Under the pieces are notes generated by a model that worked only from the letters and a program-made list of their open reading frames with translations, was not told where the DNA came from and searched no databases. A stretch of DNA of 64,000 nucleotides from Apis mellifera (taxonomy: Eukaryota; Arthropoda; Insecta; Hymenoptera; Apidae). Within the stretch, counting starts at the first letter, position 1; every line of letters starts with the position of its first letter. The stretch is from contig NC_037640.1 in assembly GCF_003254395.2 (NCBI RefSeq), positions 1,885,501 to 1,949,500 of the forward strand, given 5' to 3'. The position numbers and the translations under genes were made by a program. This document shows, one piece after another, positions 38,747 through 52,149 of this stretch.

Positions 38747-38749
<3 letters not shown>
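36850..38749 (+). CDS. Prrx: Paired-like homeobox transcription factor, PRRX type
   Basis: Three coding exons, 36850-36973, 37386-37564 and 38357-38749, join in phase to a 231-residue protein. The N-terminus carries DFTVSRLL (about residues 28-35), similar to the FSVSHLL motif of vertebrate PRRX proteins. The homeodomain is at about residues 56-115, with RTTFSAEQLAALERVFERTH, YPDAFVREELATRVSLSEAR and WFQNRRAKFRRNE. Gln at homeodomain position 50 is typical of paired-like factors without a paired box. The intron between homeodomain positions 46 and 47 is the canonical one for this class. The C-terminus ends SNLNALRFRTHPYGTSY..., at most a very diverged OAR motif. The first ATG after an upstream stop is used; the frame before it has no ATG. 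A polyadenylation signal AATAAA lies near 38973. Expected role: nuclear DNA-binding regulator of development (the Drosophila counterpart is, to my knowledge, CG9876). Non-coding leader exons may exist. Confidence 0.92.
37738..37800. repeat. Microsatellite in homeobox intron 2
   Basis: A (GGAA)/(GGCA)/(GACA) tetranucleotide run, including AGGCAGGCAGGCAGGCAGAC, inside the intron between homeodomain exons 2 and 3. It makes a spurious short open frame. Confidence 0.85.

Positions 38750-38751
<2 letters not shown>

Positions 38752-38802
<51 letters not shown>
38752..38802. repeat. (CT)n microsatellite in the 3' UTR
   Basis: About 25 CT units with one interruption start three bases after the homeobox stop codon. 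The tract would be transcribed as a pyrimidine-rich 3' UTR segment. Confidence 0.95.
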
Positions 38803-38803
<1 letters not shown>

Positions 38804-39465
38804 AATTTCATTTTCTAATTTGCAAATTTCAAGTATCATCAATTTATAAAAATACCAAAGTTTTTACCAATATTGTAATTGTAAGTTAATATAAAAAAAA
38901 AAATATTGGGAAATATTATTATGCAAAAGGACCAATAGATCAAACACGAATGCATAAAACTAGGATTTAAGCAATAAAAATACAGGGTAATGGAAATAAC
39001 TCGAAATGTTATTTTGTAGAACTGAAATAGTTAATAAATAATAAAAATCGTAAATGTATTATTATCGCATCTTAATACAAGACATCTATACAGGAAATAG
39101 TATGTTAGTTATCTACAAAGTTATTATATTATGTATATTAATCATAGAAAAAAGGAAAAATATATATATATATATAAATACGAAGATCGCATAGTGGAAG
39201 AACGGGTTGTTTACTCGTTGCGGCAAGAAACATGTAAAATTACAGTCGTAAAATGAATACGATTATTGTTTATATGTAATGTATGAATATTGGCACAAAA
39301 TTAGAATATAAATTTTCTAAATATGTTGGTCACATGTATAATCGTTATTAATACTAATATCGAGCTAAAACCACATAAAAAGATTTCAAAAACCTTTTCT
39401 TATATATTAATCGTTACATGTTAACCATCCGTCCAAAATTTTTAATTATAGAGATATCTTTAATA
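38803..39465. other. Convergent intergenic region
   Basis: AT-rich spacer between the ends of the homeobox gene (plus) and the phosphatase gene (minus). It holds the 3' UTRs of both; an AATAAA signal for the plus gene is near 38973, and a (TA)n run is at 39160-39175. Nothing else is seen. Confidence 0.6.
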
Positions 39466-40509
39466 CTATACAGTTACTTGTACATTTTGTACAGCATTAC
39501 TCCAATCTACTTTTGAAGGAACCAAATAAAATGCAGGTGCTATTTTACTGCCGCATGGACATTGACTACCCGCTATCCAACTAAAAAAACCTAACTTCGT
39601 ATTACATTTTGGACAATTTAATTTGCCTTCAACATTATGCGTTATGTCGGGCATCCATGCTAGCGGTTCCACGAACAATGTTTTAGTACAAAATTCTACA
39701 GATTGTTGCTCTTCTTTTTGCAACGGTTCTAATAGTTCGTGCGATGGTTTTGATTGTTTAGACGTTTTTCTCGAACTTATATGTCTCCAAATTTGTTTTT
39801 CTTTTGGCATATGTGGTAAAATATTACTAGCACTAGCTACGATTCTTCGACATTTTTTACAACGATATACTGTTGGCTCTGGATGTACTGTGGCAAGAGC
39901 TGGATCTGGTTTTATTAATTCTGCACAATTTTGTGGTAAAATTTTTGCTTTTCTTACCTTATCTGCCGCAATTTGTAACTTGTACATTTTAAATTGTACA
40001 TTAGTATTATCTATTCCAAAACACATTTCTTCGTAAAGTTTTAATTGTGCCAAAAAACCAGCATTAGGTCCAACAAAACGCCTTTTTTTTTTTACAGCTT
40101 CAAATGCATCGTAGAAACTTTTTCCATATTTCTTCATTAAATATGCAATAACAATTGTAGCTGATCTAGAGATACCAAAATAACAATGTATCAAAATTTT
40201 ATCGTTTAACTGTAAAGCATGGTCAATAAATTCATAAGAATCTTCAAAATGAGTTAAGAGATCTTCACGTGGCATATCAGTAACTGAAATATATTTTATA
40301 ATCAAATTTGGTAAAAGCTCTTGAATCTTTCTTGGAAGTGGACATGAATCTACAGTGAGTATATAATTTATTTTGGTTTCTTTTAACCACTTGATATCAG
40401 TAGCAGCTGTAAGATTCCCAAGAAACAAGCTAGGAATAATTTCATCATAACTTGATGGACCAGCATCAAAATCTTCTGTAATTAACTTAGTAGTTGCTTC
40501 TTGCGCCAT
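39466..40509 (-). CDS. DUSP12: Dual-specificity protein phosphatase 12 (Yvh1-type)
   Basis: Single-exon minus-strand frame of 347 residues, close to the usual DUSP12 length. The catalytic domain (about residues 20-165) has the signature HCYFGISRS with nucleophile Cys109 and Arg115. Asp78 in TDMPREDLL is the likely general acid. The C-terminal half carries Cys pairs CKKC (217, 220) and CPKC (299, 302), then CPCG (317, 319), ending in FYLVPSKVDW. This is the zinc-binding region typical of DUSP12/Yvh1. Family members dephosphorylate Ser/Thr/Tyr substrates, and the yeast protein helps late 60S ribosome maturation. The ATG at 40509 is chosen over one 23 codons upstream because the added residues are AT-driven and MAQEATTK fits the family N-terminus better. 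Head-to-head with the SURF4 gene, 1.75 kb away. Confidence 0.95.
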   Translation of the reverse strand: MAQEATTKLITEDFDAGPSSYDEIIPSLFLGNLTAATDIKWLKETKINYILTVDSCPLPRKIQELLPNLIIKYISVTDMPREDLLTHFEDSYEFIDHALQLNDKILIHCYFGISRSATIVIAYLMKKYGKSFYDAFEAVKKKRRFVGPNAGFLAQLKLYEEMCFGIDNTNVQFKMYKLQIAADKVRKAKILPQNCAELIKPDPALATVHPEPTVYRCKKCRRIVASASNILPHMPKEKQIWRHISSRKTSKQSKPSHELLEPLQKEEQQSVEFCTKTLFVEPLAWMPDITHNVEGKLNCPKCNTKLGFFSWIAGSQCPCGSKIAPAFYLVPSKVDWSNAVQNVQVTV

Positions 40510-42262
40510 GCTGATTATGCTAGAATAAAGAATAAAGCTACGGCATGTATTTTTAATGAAAATTAATTTATTAATCAATTATAATATAAAATATATAACA
40601 AAGTAAATTAAATCATTACAAAATTTTTAAATTAAAATTATCATAGAGAGAATAATAATATAAAAAGATTTCCTAAATAAATAATTTCTTTAGAAATACA
40701 AATATCCATATGTAAAAGAATATGGAATTTTCAAAATATATTTAAATATGAAACATGCTTCTTACAAATTATATTTTTTATTACCTCCTTTAAATGTAAT
40801 AATTGTAGTATTTTGAATTATGAAATTAGTTTTATAAATGTTATTTGAATGATATGAAAAATATAAGTCTTAATAATAACATGTTTTATAAAAAAATTAT
40901 ATTTTTTTTTTTGATGGAAAGATTATTATTATTAGACACAATATATTTAAAATTGAAAAATTTTAAATTCATTAATAACTTCACTTATTTTATTTATAAA
41001 AATTTTATTTTTAAAAGTGAAATATCATCCTTCCACTTTTACATAACACAAAATAATAAACACACATTCTACACTTAACAGATTTCAATATACAATATAC
41101 TAGTTTTATTTCTCAATGTATGATTAAGATGGCGCTTCAATACACATATTCTTATGATCTAGTTCTAAAATCTAAAATATACACATGTTAATTATGCAAC
41201 ATTTTATAATTCATACAATTGTTACTTTATGTTTAAAAAACATTACTGAATTATCAGAACACCATTTAATATTAATATTAAAGAATCACATTTTAAATAA
41301 TTTTTATAGAATAATTATTAGAATTTTTTAAAATGTTTTTTAATATTTTTAATTTGCAAAAAAATTATAACTTCAATTAATATCTTATTACATTATAATA
41401 ATAAATAATTTAAAAATTAAATTTATTCGTTATTTTATATACAACCATAAAATATATTATATTTTAAAGATGTACGAATCAATATGTATAAATAATATTA
41501 TGTGTAACAATATATATACATAATTTAAATATCTATTTCAATATAAATACTTATATATTTTAATAAATATATGTATATATACACATTTTCAATTTAAAAA
41601 TAAGTACGAATTTCATATTTTATCAAAATTATATTCTATTGCAAATAAATAAAATAAAGATATTAAAATATTAAGATAATAAACAAAATTATTGAATTGT
41701 AATAAAAAGATAAAAATACAAAATTATTTATCAATTGTATTATTAGCTCAAACAAATTATTCTATATTTCTATACATTTCATTTAAAATTATTAGAATCT
41801 GTCTTAAAGATTATTTAAATTTTAAATTATAAAGAATAATTTTATTATTGAATTTGAAATATTTGAAATAAAGAAATATTATTTTTAAAACAAATATGTT
41901 AGAAAATAAGAAAAAATAAAGAATATAATAAAAGAAAATTTTAAGAAAATTAAAAGAAAATATAATTTAAGTAGTTGATCTTTGTACTTTTAAAAAGACC
42001 ATGAAATAAATTGTACTGACCACGTATGCCGGAAGTGACGCGTACCTCGATCTCCACATCATTCAGAAGAGTTGCAAGAATACTTACTACCGCTTACACA
42101 ATTGTGCTGAGCGGTAAGGTTATTTGTTCCGTGTTTCTCCAATTTTCTCCCTCTCTCCTTCTTTTCTGTCTTTGTCTACTCGTTTCTATCAGTATCACTT
42201 GCGTGCGCGCACGTGTGTATATGTAAGTGTATGGATACTTTTTGATTTTTAAATAAAACAAG
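40510..42262. other. Divergent intergenic region (DUSP12/SURF4 promoters)
   Basis: Very AT-rich between two head-to-head genes. A GC-richer piece at about 42010-42235, just upstream of the SURF4 ATG, is probably its promoter/5' leader and includes GCGTGCGCGCACGTGTG. The frame at 40845-41078 is AT-driven and not supported. Confidence 0.5.
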
Positions 42263-43865
42263 ATGCTAATCTCGCAGGAGTTGATCTCAAAAGCGGAAGA
42301 AATCGCAGATCAGGTAAATTTATGGATCATCGCATTCGATTTATTTTTTTTTTATAAATAATTTTAATTTCACGCTCAGAAATTCATAACAAAAGACCAG
42401 CAAAATTCCTACAGGAACACAGGTGTACTCCTGTCAACGTCATCGTGTTACGATTAGTATATTACATTCACATATTTTAATTTTAATTTTTTATTTTCTT
42501 GATTATTTCTTGATATAAAGACTCTATAATATTATTAAATATTGTAAACTTTCTTATATTAATGTTTGTACCTTAGAAAATTAAAGGTTAGGGAATTTAT
42601 ATATTACAAATACTATGTTCATATCAATTTTTTGAGATCAGAACAAAATTTATATTATTGTTTAGTTTAAAGGAATTTAACGGATAAAAATTTATTATAT
42701 ATATGTTTATGAACATATTAATTTTTTAAAATTATTTTAATTTTCTTTATTTATATAATATTTTTTTCACTTTCATTAATCTTTATAAAAAAATTTATTT
42801 TTTGATATTATTATATGCTTATTATTATATGCTTATTATTATATGATATTATTATATCCTATTTTAGTTGTTTTAATAATAGAAAATATTCAATATCTAT
42901 AAAAACTTATGTAAATAATTTTTAATATATAAATATATTCTTATATTTTAAGTATAATATATAATTCTAATTATTATTATTTTTCACTAATAGGTAATTC
43001 GCAATGGAAAGCATATACTGCCAACTCTTGCAAGACTTTGTCTCATAGCTACATTTTTAGAAGATGGATTAAGAATGTGGTTTCAATGGTCAGAACAAAA
43101 AGAATTTATGAATAATAGTTGGCATTGTGGTAGCTTCTTAGCTACAGTATTTGTCTTTGTTAATTTAATTGGACAACTTGGTGGGTGTGTCATGGTTATC
43201 GGAAGATGGAAAGTCAGCATTGCTTGTGGAATCTTGTTTTTCATAGTCGTTCTTCAGACATTAGCTTACAATATTTTCTGGGATATAACATTTCTATTTA
43301 GAAATTTGGCATTAATAGGAGCACTTCTTTTGGTTTTGGCTGAATCAAGAGGAGAAGGCAGATCATTATTTGCTGGTGTTCCAAGTTTGGGAGATAATAA
43401 GCCTAAAAATCTTTTACAATTAGCTGGAAGAATTTTATTAGCATTTATGTTTACTACGCTAATTCGTTTTGAAATATCATTCCTTCAAATTTTGCAAGAT
43501 ATTCTTGGAAGCAGTTTAATGGTACTAGTAACTATTGGATATAAAACCAAACTCAGTGCACTGTTACTTGTCTTACTATTATCTGCATTGAATCTTTATC
43601 ACAATGCATGGTGGACCATTCCAGAGTATAAAGCACTTCGAGACTTCCTTAAATATGATTTTTTCCAGGTATTTTTCAATTCTTTTTATTGCTTTTTATT
43701 ATAAATTAGTTAATAATTATTTATCTTATAATTTTATTAATTAAGAATATTAAATATAATAAATTTAAATTTTTACAGACATTATCAGTGATTGGTGGCC
43801 TTTTAATGATAGTTTCTTTAGGACCTGGAGGTGTATCAATGGATGAACATAAAAAAGAGTGGTAG
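42263..43865 (+). CDS. SURF4: Surfeit locus protein 4 (ER cargo receptor)
   Basis: Three exons, 42263-42313, 42994-43668 and 43779-43865, all phase 0, give a 270-residue membrane protein (human SURF4 has 269). Family landmarks run in order: ARLCLIATFLEDGLRMWFQW, NLIGQLGGC, RNLALIGALLLVLAESRGEG, SLFAGVPS, FLKYDFFQ and SVIGGLLMIVSLGPGGVSMD. There are about seven hydrophobic segments. The C-terminus KKEW is a dilysine (KKxx) retrieval signal, fitting cycling between Golgi and ER. SURF4/Erv29 proteins load soluble secretory cargo into COPII vesicles. The first exon codes only 17 residues (MLISQELISKAEEIADQ); its ATG is accepted because the joined N-terminus matches the family. It is separated from exon 2 by a 680-bp AT-rich intron. 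Confidence 0.96.
42800..42860. repeat. Short AT minisatellite in SURF4 intron 1
   Basis: The unit ATTATTATATGCTT and close variants repeat about four times. No function suggested. Confidence 0.7.
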
Positions 43866-46800
43866 ATGTTATTATCACTTGAATGTGCATCATTACATTG
43901 TCATGATCATTAAGTAAAAGCAGTCTCCCATTCCTGTTCCTTTATATGCTCAATCAAGTTTATAATAAGTTCATTGTTTATTGGATAAAGAACTATAGCA
44001 TCCATTCATTTAAAATTATTTAATTTGGATAAAGAAATTGTTAAAATAGAATTAAAATTTTTTACTCTTTTTTTTAAATTTAAATGCGTAAAATTATAAA
44101 GAAAAAAAAAAAAGGAAAAACTATAAAATAGTAACTATAAAACAGTTTAGAGATAAATAAGATGAAGACAATGTACACCAAGACTAATTTATATTATCAG
44201 TAATGGCATTGTACATATGACACTACATTTATCAAGAAAAACAAAATATATTTTTTCTGTGTGTTTTTAATTTTCTCTGTTTTTGATCTTAAATCCTAGT
44301 CGGATTGCATGATTTTAAATATCAAGATATTCTTCCATAGAAATGTAATTTTTAAGTTACTTTATTAAATTTAAGAAGACAAGATGAAGATATTACATTT
44401 TCGAGATTTTTATACAATTAAATTATTGTAAATAAATATTTCATATCAGAGTTTCATTGTTACTATTTATATAATTTTTATTCATCGATTAATAATTAAT
44501 AATTATTATATTTATATTCACCTAATGAATAAGTTTCTTAAAATAAATTGATTTAAAAATAATCATTAAACAAATTCATATAATTAAAATAGTAAATAAA
44601 TAAAAATATTTATTTTTCTGTTTTCTTAATTAATGCCATGCGAAAATATAAAATTATAACATTAAATAAATAATTTATTTCAAAAATAAAAATATAAAAT
44701 GAATGACTATCGATTATTAAGGGAACAAATATTATAATGGTGTAATAAACATGTCTTCGAAATATCTTATGTAATAAATCAAGATATCCTATTTTGGACG
44801 ATAGATATTCACGTAAAACTAGTAAGGCGATTTTAGCAATTTAATGAAATTGTTATCGTAAGATAAATGATTTATTTATAAACCGATTTATATTTATATA
44901 TAAATTTTAAATATTATTTATATTTATATGTATATATATATATGTATATAAATGTTATATATTTAACATAAATATATAAAAAAATATTTTATTTCATTTT
45001 ATTTAAGATTTAGCAATATAAAAAATGATATATAAAAATGTGAGATATAACTCACTTATTACTTAAATATTATTACATTCGTATATATGTATATAAAATT
45101 TTGTTATTAATAAATCGCAAGTTTTTTCTTTTTTATTTAAAAGCAAAAGATTTTTTATTTAAAAAACAAATATAAATTAAATTATACATGTTTAAAATAT
45201 TTGGGGAAATTAAAATTTAATTTTAATTATTGATGATATCATTAAATTACCAATCTAATATTTAAATTTCAATTTATAAATATTAATTATTTACAATTAT
45301 GAACAATATAATATATAATTATAATATAAATATTTTTAATAATTTTAATATTTATATTATTAATTTAAATTTAATAAAATGAGAATGTTTTTGAAATACA
45401 TTTAATATTACCAAAAGACATTCTATTGCAAATTTTTATTTAATGAATTTAAATAAAATCAATATTAGTAAAGTTAAATAATGCTTATTATATAAGTTGT
45501 TGATGTTATGAACGCGGTCTAATATTATATATATATATATATATGTTCAAACGAGTTAAAAGATGAGTAGCAAAATTTTCGAAAAGTCATTAAATTAAAA
45601 TTATCTTATCTACGAATCATATGTTCACCATAAACAAAATAGAAAATAGACATGACATGTAATACATTTTTTTGTTATGGAATTCGTGGATCATATAAAT
45701 ACAGATAAGAAAGTCTGTGTATAAAGTCCCATAAGATATATATTTTCCAAGTTCGTTCCATATTTTCGATGTTCCAAAGTTCATTATCATTTTATTCATT
45801 GTCATTACCAATAAGTCAATTTAGAATAGAATAAAATTACAATATTCATAATTAGAATTTGAAACTATATTTTAATATATGAAATTACAAATAAAAAATG
45901 TAGAATGAAATATTTCATAAACTATAACAAATAAAATTATATACATCTGTAAAAATATATTTATTCCTATGATATTATTATTAAATGGTAATTTTATATT
46001 ATATATATTATATATTTTTTACATTATATATTTTATAACTTTTTATATTCTAACTCGATTATAATATAAAAATTATATTATAATATAAAATTATAATATA
46101 ATATGAAAAGGATTTTTAATTTCCTGAAAATATTAATAAAATAAATTATATTTTCTTTCTCTCTTAGATATAAAAGTTTTCTAATTATTTATCTATTAAG
46201 ACAAAATGTTATGAATATTTATAAATTATGAACTTTTATTTCAAAATTTTCTAAATAAAACATTTTTATAAATCTAATTAAATATTTAAGATATTTTTCT
46301 AACATATTATGTTTTTATATATCACATTAAAAAGTTGATTTTATAACGAACTATTATTAAATTTTATCTTATGTATTAATTTTCACTAAATAATTTTATA
46401 AAATTGATATGTAAATTTCAAGAAATACAATTACATTTTCTTAAATTTTTAAATATAATGTTTTATATATATTTTATAAAATACAAAATAAAAATTTATT
46501 ATAAATTTATATTATATGATTCTCTTTCAAAGATTTAAAAATAATAAAATATTTATTATTAAAAAAAAAATATTTATATATTGATATGTATTATTTACTG
46601 ATATACATTCTTATATAATATTTATTTCAAAAGAATCTATAATAAATTTATCTATAATAATATTTTATATATAAGAATAATTGCATTTTTAATAATAGTG
46701 AATAGCAGGGGAAGATTTTGGCGGCAAAGATACTTTAATATTTTTTACTTTAAATATAATAGATATAATATTTAATTTTCTAACATTTCTTAAATTTTTT

Positions 46801-47700
46801 ATACATTTTAAAACAGAAAAAAATTTCTGCTGATGAATTCAAAATAGGAAAGATAAATACAATTTTTAAAATAATAATCTATATTCGAGAATATTTCTTT
46901 ATTTTATTTTCAATATTTATACTTATATACTTCTTCAGCAATTATATTGAATCTTTCTTTATTTTCTTTTAAAAATAAAAGAAACTGTTGCAATTATCAA
47001 AATGCATGACATATTTTTAAAATATAATAATAATTGAAGCTATATATTACCTTGATTTTTAAATAAATTTTAATTTCTTTTACGATCATATATAACAAAT
47101 AATATTAAAAAAATTTACAATGAAATTTTTTCATGAAAAAAATAATCGATTCACAAAACAAAACAAATTTGTCAATCATGAATGCAGATTTATCTTTTCA
47201 TATAATTTGTTGAAAGAACGATATTAGATTGATATTAGGATAGAATATATGTATCAAATTTCAATATAAAATAAGATAGATAATAAGAAAATATAAAGAA
47301 AAAAATTGAATTTATAATTTTTTATTAAAATTATATTATATTAAATTCTTATTGTTTCGTATTTAATGAATTTGTATTTTATATATTGAATAATTAATTA
47401 ATATATATTTTAGGAATACTTTATGATATTACAAATAAAAGAAAGAAAATGAATTTTTTATATTTTTCAATAGAATCTTTCAAAATTTTTATTTTTTTTG
47501 TTATCCGACGAGTTTTTCATTTAATTAATTTTACATTGTCACTAAATATAAAATGCTCGCATCTATGTTTCATGAAATTATTGTTTTAGAGATTATAAAT
47601 CCAAAAATATATATAATATCAATTTTTTATATAAAATTTTAATTCTCATCTTATATTTCTGATCATGTATTAAGATCAAATATAATCAATATAAATCAAT
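43866..47700. other. Extremely AT-rich gene desert, left part
   Basis: Begins with the SURF4 3' UTR (AATAAA-like signals near 44152 and 44427). The rest is almost pure A/T with (TA)n runs at about 44930-44950 and 45525-45545. Short frames, such as the minus-strand one at 45617-45811, have no recognisable content. No gene, RNA or mobile element identified. Confidence 0.5.
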
Positions 47701-47713
47701 CAATATAAACAAA

Positions 47714-48160
47714 TAGCAGGAGAAGAAATAGAATAAAAATTGAGAAATCAGTGCCATCTCTATGCCTTAAATAAAACAAATAATAAAAAGAATAGAAATA
47801 GCATAAGAATTGAGGATGATCGCCATCTCTTGAAAATCAAAGACATTTTTTCATAAAAAAAAATAAAGTAGATAGAATTGAGAATTAGTGCTATTTCTTA
47901 AATGTTTTCAAAATGATATTTTTTACAATAAATTTTCAGACAGAAATTTATATAATATAATAATCTTCAATTGTTATCCTACTTTATTCTTTTTACGAAA
48001 AGATATCTTTAACAGTAAAAAAATGATATTGACAGTCAATTCTTATTCTATTTATATTTTTTTTCTATTATTTGTTTTTTATGTATATTTATTTAATTTA
48101 AAACACAAAGATAGCATTAATTTCTTAATTTTTATTTTTATTTTTTTCTATTATTTATTA
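47714..48160. repeat. Foldback repeat: direct copies facing inverted copies
   Basis: Three direct copies of a ~77-bp motif begin near 47714, 47789 and 47868; each has a form of AGAATTGAGAATCAGTGCCATCTCT. Two copies in the opposite orientation lie near 48031 (GACAGTCAATTCTTATTCTA) and 48110 (GATAGCATTAATTTCTTAAT). The arms could pair into a long imperfect hairpin. An open frame at 47888-48184 falls inside and is likely fortuitous. Confidence 0.65.
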
Positions 48161-51100
48161 TTTATTCGCTTATATGTAAATTAATATATTTCAGCATTCT
48201 TTATAAAAAATATTGCACTATAAAAAACTAAAAATTATTTTAATATAATTAAATATTTTCTGAATTAATATTTTATTATATATTTTACTATATAATTTTA
48301 ATTTATCAATAATTTATTAAAAAATATAAACTTTTGTTTAAAAAAAATGATTTAATTTTCATACGAATTTTTTACGAGTATAACTATACCACTAAATATA
48401 AATAATATTACTAAAAATAAAGTACTATCAAAACAATAATAAATAATATTAAAATATGTTTTTCTTGAAATCACTTAATTTTTCTAAAACATTTTTCGCT
48501 ATGGAAAATAAATAAAAAATAAAATATAAATTGAAATGATCATACCAAATGAGACATATATATAAAAAATATACATAAAAGTGTATCATATATAGAAATA
48601 TATATAATCGTAAAAAATATAAGAAACATATTTTCTTATGAGATTATTATTTCAAATCCAAAATAAAAAATCTATAAAATAAATAATATATCATATTTGT
48701 TTTGTACTTCGTCTATAATGATATTATAAAAATTAATATAAAATGAATTTCTTTATGATATATGCAATGATATATGCGTCATTTGAAATTATCTTTCCAA
48801 AAATAAAAATTGATTTAACTTTCCTACTAACATAATATTACGAATATAAATAAGATAATCTAGTTATTAATATAATATAAATTTTATTTAAAATTTGCAA
48901 AAAAGCTATATAAACTATATTAAATTATATGAAACTATATATCTATAAATTATATAAATATATCTTATTTTTGTAATAATATAAAACTTTTCAAATATTT
49001 ACCTTTTCTTTGCTCTTGAAAAAAAGGAAAAAGAAACAAATATTAATAATGTAAAAATAAAAATATAAAAAAATCTGTTTACGAGTACATTTCGATGGAA
49101 CTAAATATTCTATTCGTCTGTAAACTCTTAAACTTTATTGCACAATTTCTTATGATAGATTATATTGCACTAAGAATTATTATAAAAAGAAACTTATTTT
49201 ATAGTTTACACTAACACAAGATATCTTAATAGGTTAGGTTAATAGCACTGTATCTAATCAATCTTTAATTAAATATTAGTAATATTTCATAGTTTATGTT
49301 TCTCAGATGTAATTATATTTAAATATTTTATTCTATTCTATTATATTTTTTAGCAAATAATTTTAATTATAAAATAAATTAGTATTAACATTGAAACATA
49401 TAACGCATATAATGTTTATGTATTATTGATATTTTTGTTCCTTGATTTAGAGTTATAATCTTTTTATATTTAAATCTATTTAATATATTAAATATTAATC
49501 ATATATTATAAAAAAATGATGTTTTTTTTTGAATACATATAAAAAATTTATATAACAAATTATAACAATAAAATAATAATATATATAATAATATATGTAA
49601 TAGATATATAATAATTTTTTTGATGATAAATTTTAACGATATCAATAAAGTAAATGATATCAATATTTATCTATAAAATCTTTCTAAATAATAAAAATTA
49701 ATACAAAATAATACGTATATTTTATATATCAAAAATCATTATACAAAATTTTATAATATGATTATCGATAAAATAATACAATAATACAAAATATAATATG
49801 AATGATTATCTAATATATTCAATTCACAGGTTTACATTCTATATATAAATTCTAATATTCTACAGATTATTTAATCTAGAGTTTTACAGTCGTGTGTTAG
49901 CTCTCTTACCGTATAGTATATAATGGAGAAAGAATTTACGAATAAAGTAATAAAAAAAAAAAAAAATATTAACAACAAAACATTAAAAAGAATTATATCT
50001 TTAGTGATCAATAATTAATTTAAATAATTGAAATATATTTATACATGAATTGCTAGAAATGAAATTAGATCGCAATTTTAATAATAATTAAAAAATTCAA
50101 AAATATGTAATTAAAAATGTTGAAAAATGTTTTAATAATATGGAATAGCCAAAAGATTTTAATAATAACATATATAAATTCTAATTTAAAATCTACTATC
50201 AATTTATGTGAAAAATCAAGTTACTATTGAAAATAATCACGTGAGTTGTGTAAGATATGTATAACAAAAAATTAATCATTTTTTATATTATTGCACAAAA
50301 AAAAGGCTTTGCAATAAAATGGAATTACATTTAATCAAATTAACAAACTTCGCTAAATATTAATATTGATAAATGTTACAGAAATAAAAAAAACTAATGC
50401 TAATCATATAATAAATAAAACTATAAAAAAAATTTTTGGCATAGAAAAATTCGTATTAAATTTCAATTTTCCTGCTGGTGAGATTAATAGCCTACATTTC
50501 AAGAATAGAAAAAAGCAATAATAAAATCTTAAAATTGCCAAAAAAATATTACATTGCTTAAAAAGAAAAATTAAAAATTATATATACAAATATTGGAGAT
50601 AAGATATAAATTTATAATATATAAAAAAAATAATTATATATTCAATATTGAGAGGAAAAAAAGAAAAAAAAATATTAAATAATAGTATAAAAAGTATAAC
50701 ATTTTAGCCAATGTAAACAATAAAAAGAAAATAGAAGAAAATAAGGAAAATAATTTTTGAACAAAGATATATATATACTGGAGTTTAAAATTTATATTAG
50801 AATAAAGATAAAAATGATAAAGATAAAAAGATAAAAAAATAAAGATTAAATATGAATTTTTTTAAAGATTAAATAGTAATAAAATAATTAAAATGATTTA
50901 TAATTATAATATTTAATACTTCTATTATAACTTTCTATTATAACTTTAATATTATAATTATAATTTTAATGAGATTGTTTTAATCAACAAATCATAAAAT
51001 AAATTTCACAATAAATACAATTTTTTATGTATTATATTATATAAATAATATTTTATTGCTAGAAATATTAAATGATTTTATAAAAATATAATGCATAATA

Positions 51101-52149
51101 ATAAATGTATAGATATAAACATAAAATATAAACATAAAAACATTAAATAATAACATAAAAAGATTATTAACAGACAAGATTTTCAAATTTTTCATGAATC
51201 TATTTTATAATAATTAAAAATTCAGAGATAAACAGTAAAATAAATATATCAAAAATTAATATTCATATCATAAAGTTAATAAAAATATATTTTACAAAAA
51301 CTTCAAATATAAAATAATGAGAAATTTTATTAATATTTTAGATTCATAATTATAATTATTAAATTTTATATTAATATTTCAAATATAGAAATATTTATAT
51401 TTACATTTGTAGCTAAATAATTTTTAGCTAAATACAACTAAATTATTTAATAAGAATCTTTATTTTATAATTCAAGAAGAAATATTATTATATTGTAAAT
51501 ATTATTATATTTACAATCCAGAGAATTAAAATTAGAATACTTCTCAGCAAATATAACATTAAGATGCTACTGTTGATTTGATGCTACTTTTTCATGTTCA
51601 TATGTTTACTTAAAAAAAATTCCTTAAAGAGCAAGAATTTTATTACTAGATCATCAGGTTAGTGTATTTCTTTAAAATATATCTTTAAAGTATATTATAT
51701 TAAATCAATTATATAAATTATTAATTTATAAGTCATTAAATTATTAAATATAAAAATACAAGTATTCAAAAATAAATTACATATTTTTAAGTAAATATAT
51801 TAAAATATAATATATTATTCAAATATCAAATTTATATTATAATTATAAATATGTTAATAAATTAACATATAAAATGTGTAATTGAAAAATCTCATAAAAT
51901 GATATTGAGACAAAGAAAATACTTTTCTTCTTTATTTATTGATGTTATATGATCTATATGATCATATATTACTTTCAATTAGTCATTCTTGTCTATATTA
52001 TAAATTCAATTCTGATTGAAATACTTATTTTTGAAACAAAAGATTTTACAATTTTTTGTTATATTTTTGTATATTACCAATATCTTAAAACATAAACTAA
52101 ATATTATATTATTATACATATAAATTACTTATGTTATTTAATATAATGT
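48161..52149. other. Extremely AT-rich gene desert, middle part
   Basis: Almost entirely A/T with frequent short homopolymers. A GC-bearing sentence at 49860-49930 is brief and shows no gene. No tRNA-like, coding or transposon structure seen in this part. Confidence 0.5.

Noticed and set aside
47888..48184. 98-codon open frame
   Set aside because: Falls inside the foldback repeat and is composed of Phe, Ile, Tyr and Leu from AT-rich sequence.
49232..49247. TAGGTTAGGTTAAT, resembling the insect telomere repeat TTAGG
   Set aside because: Only two units; no array. Short matches of this kind are expected by chance.
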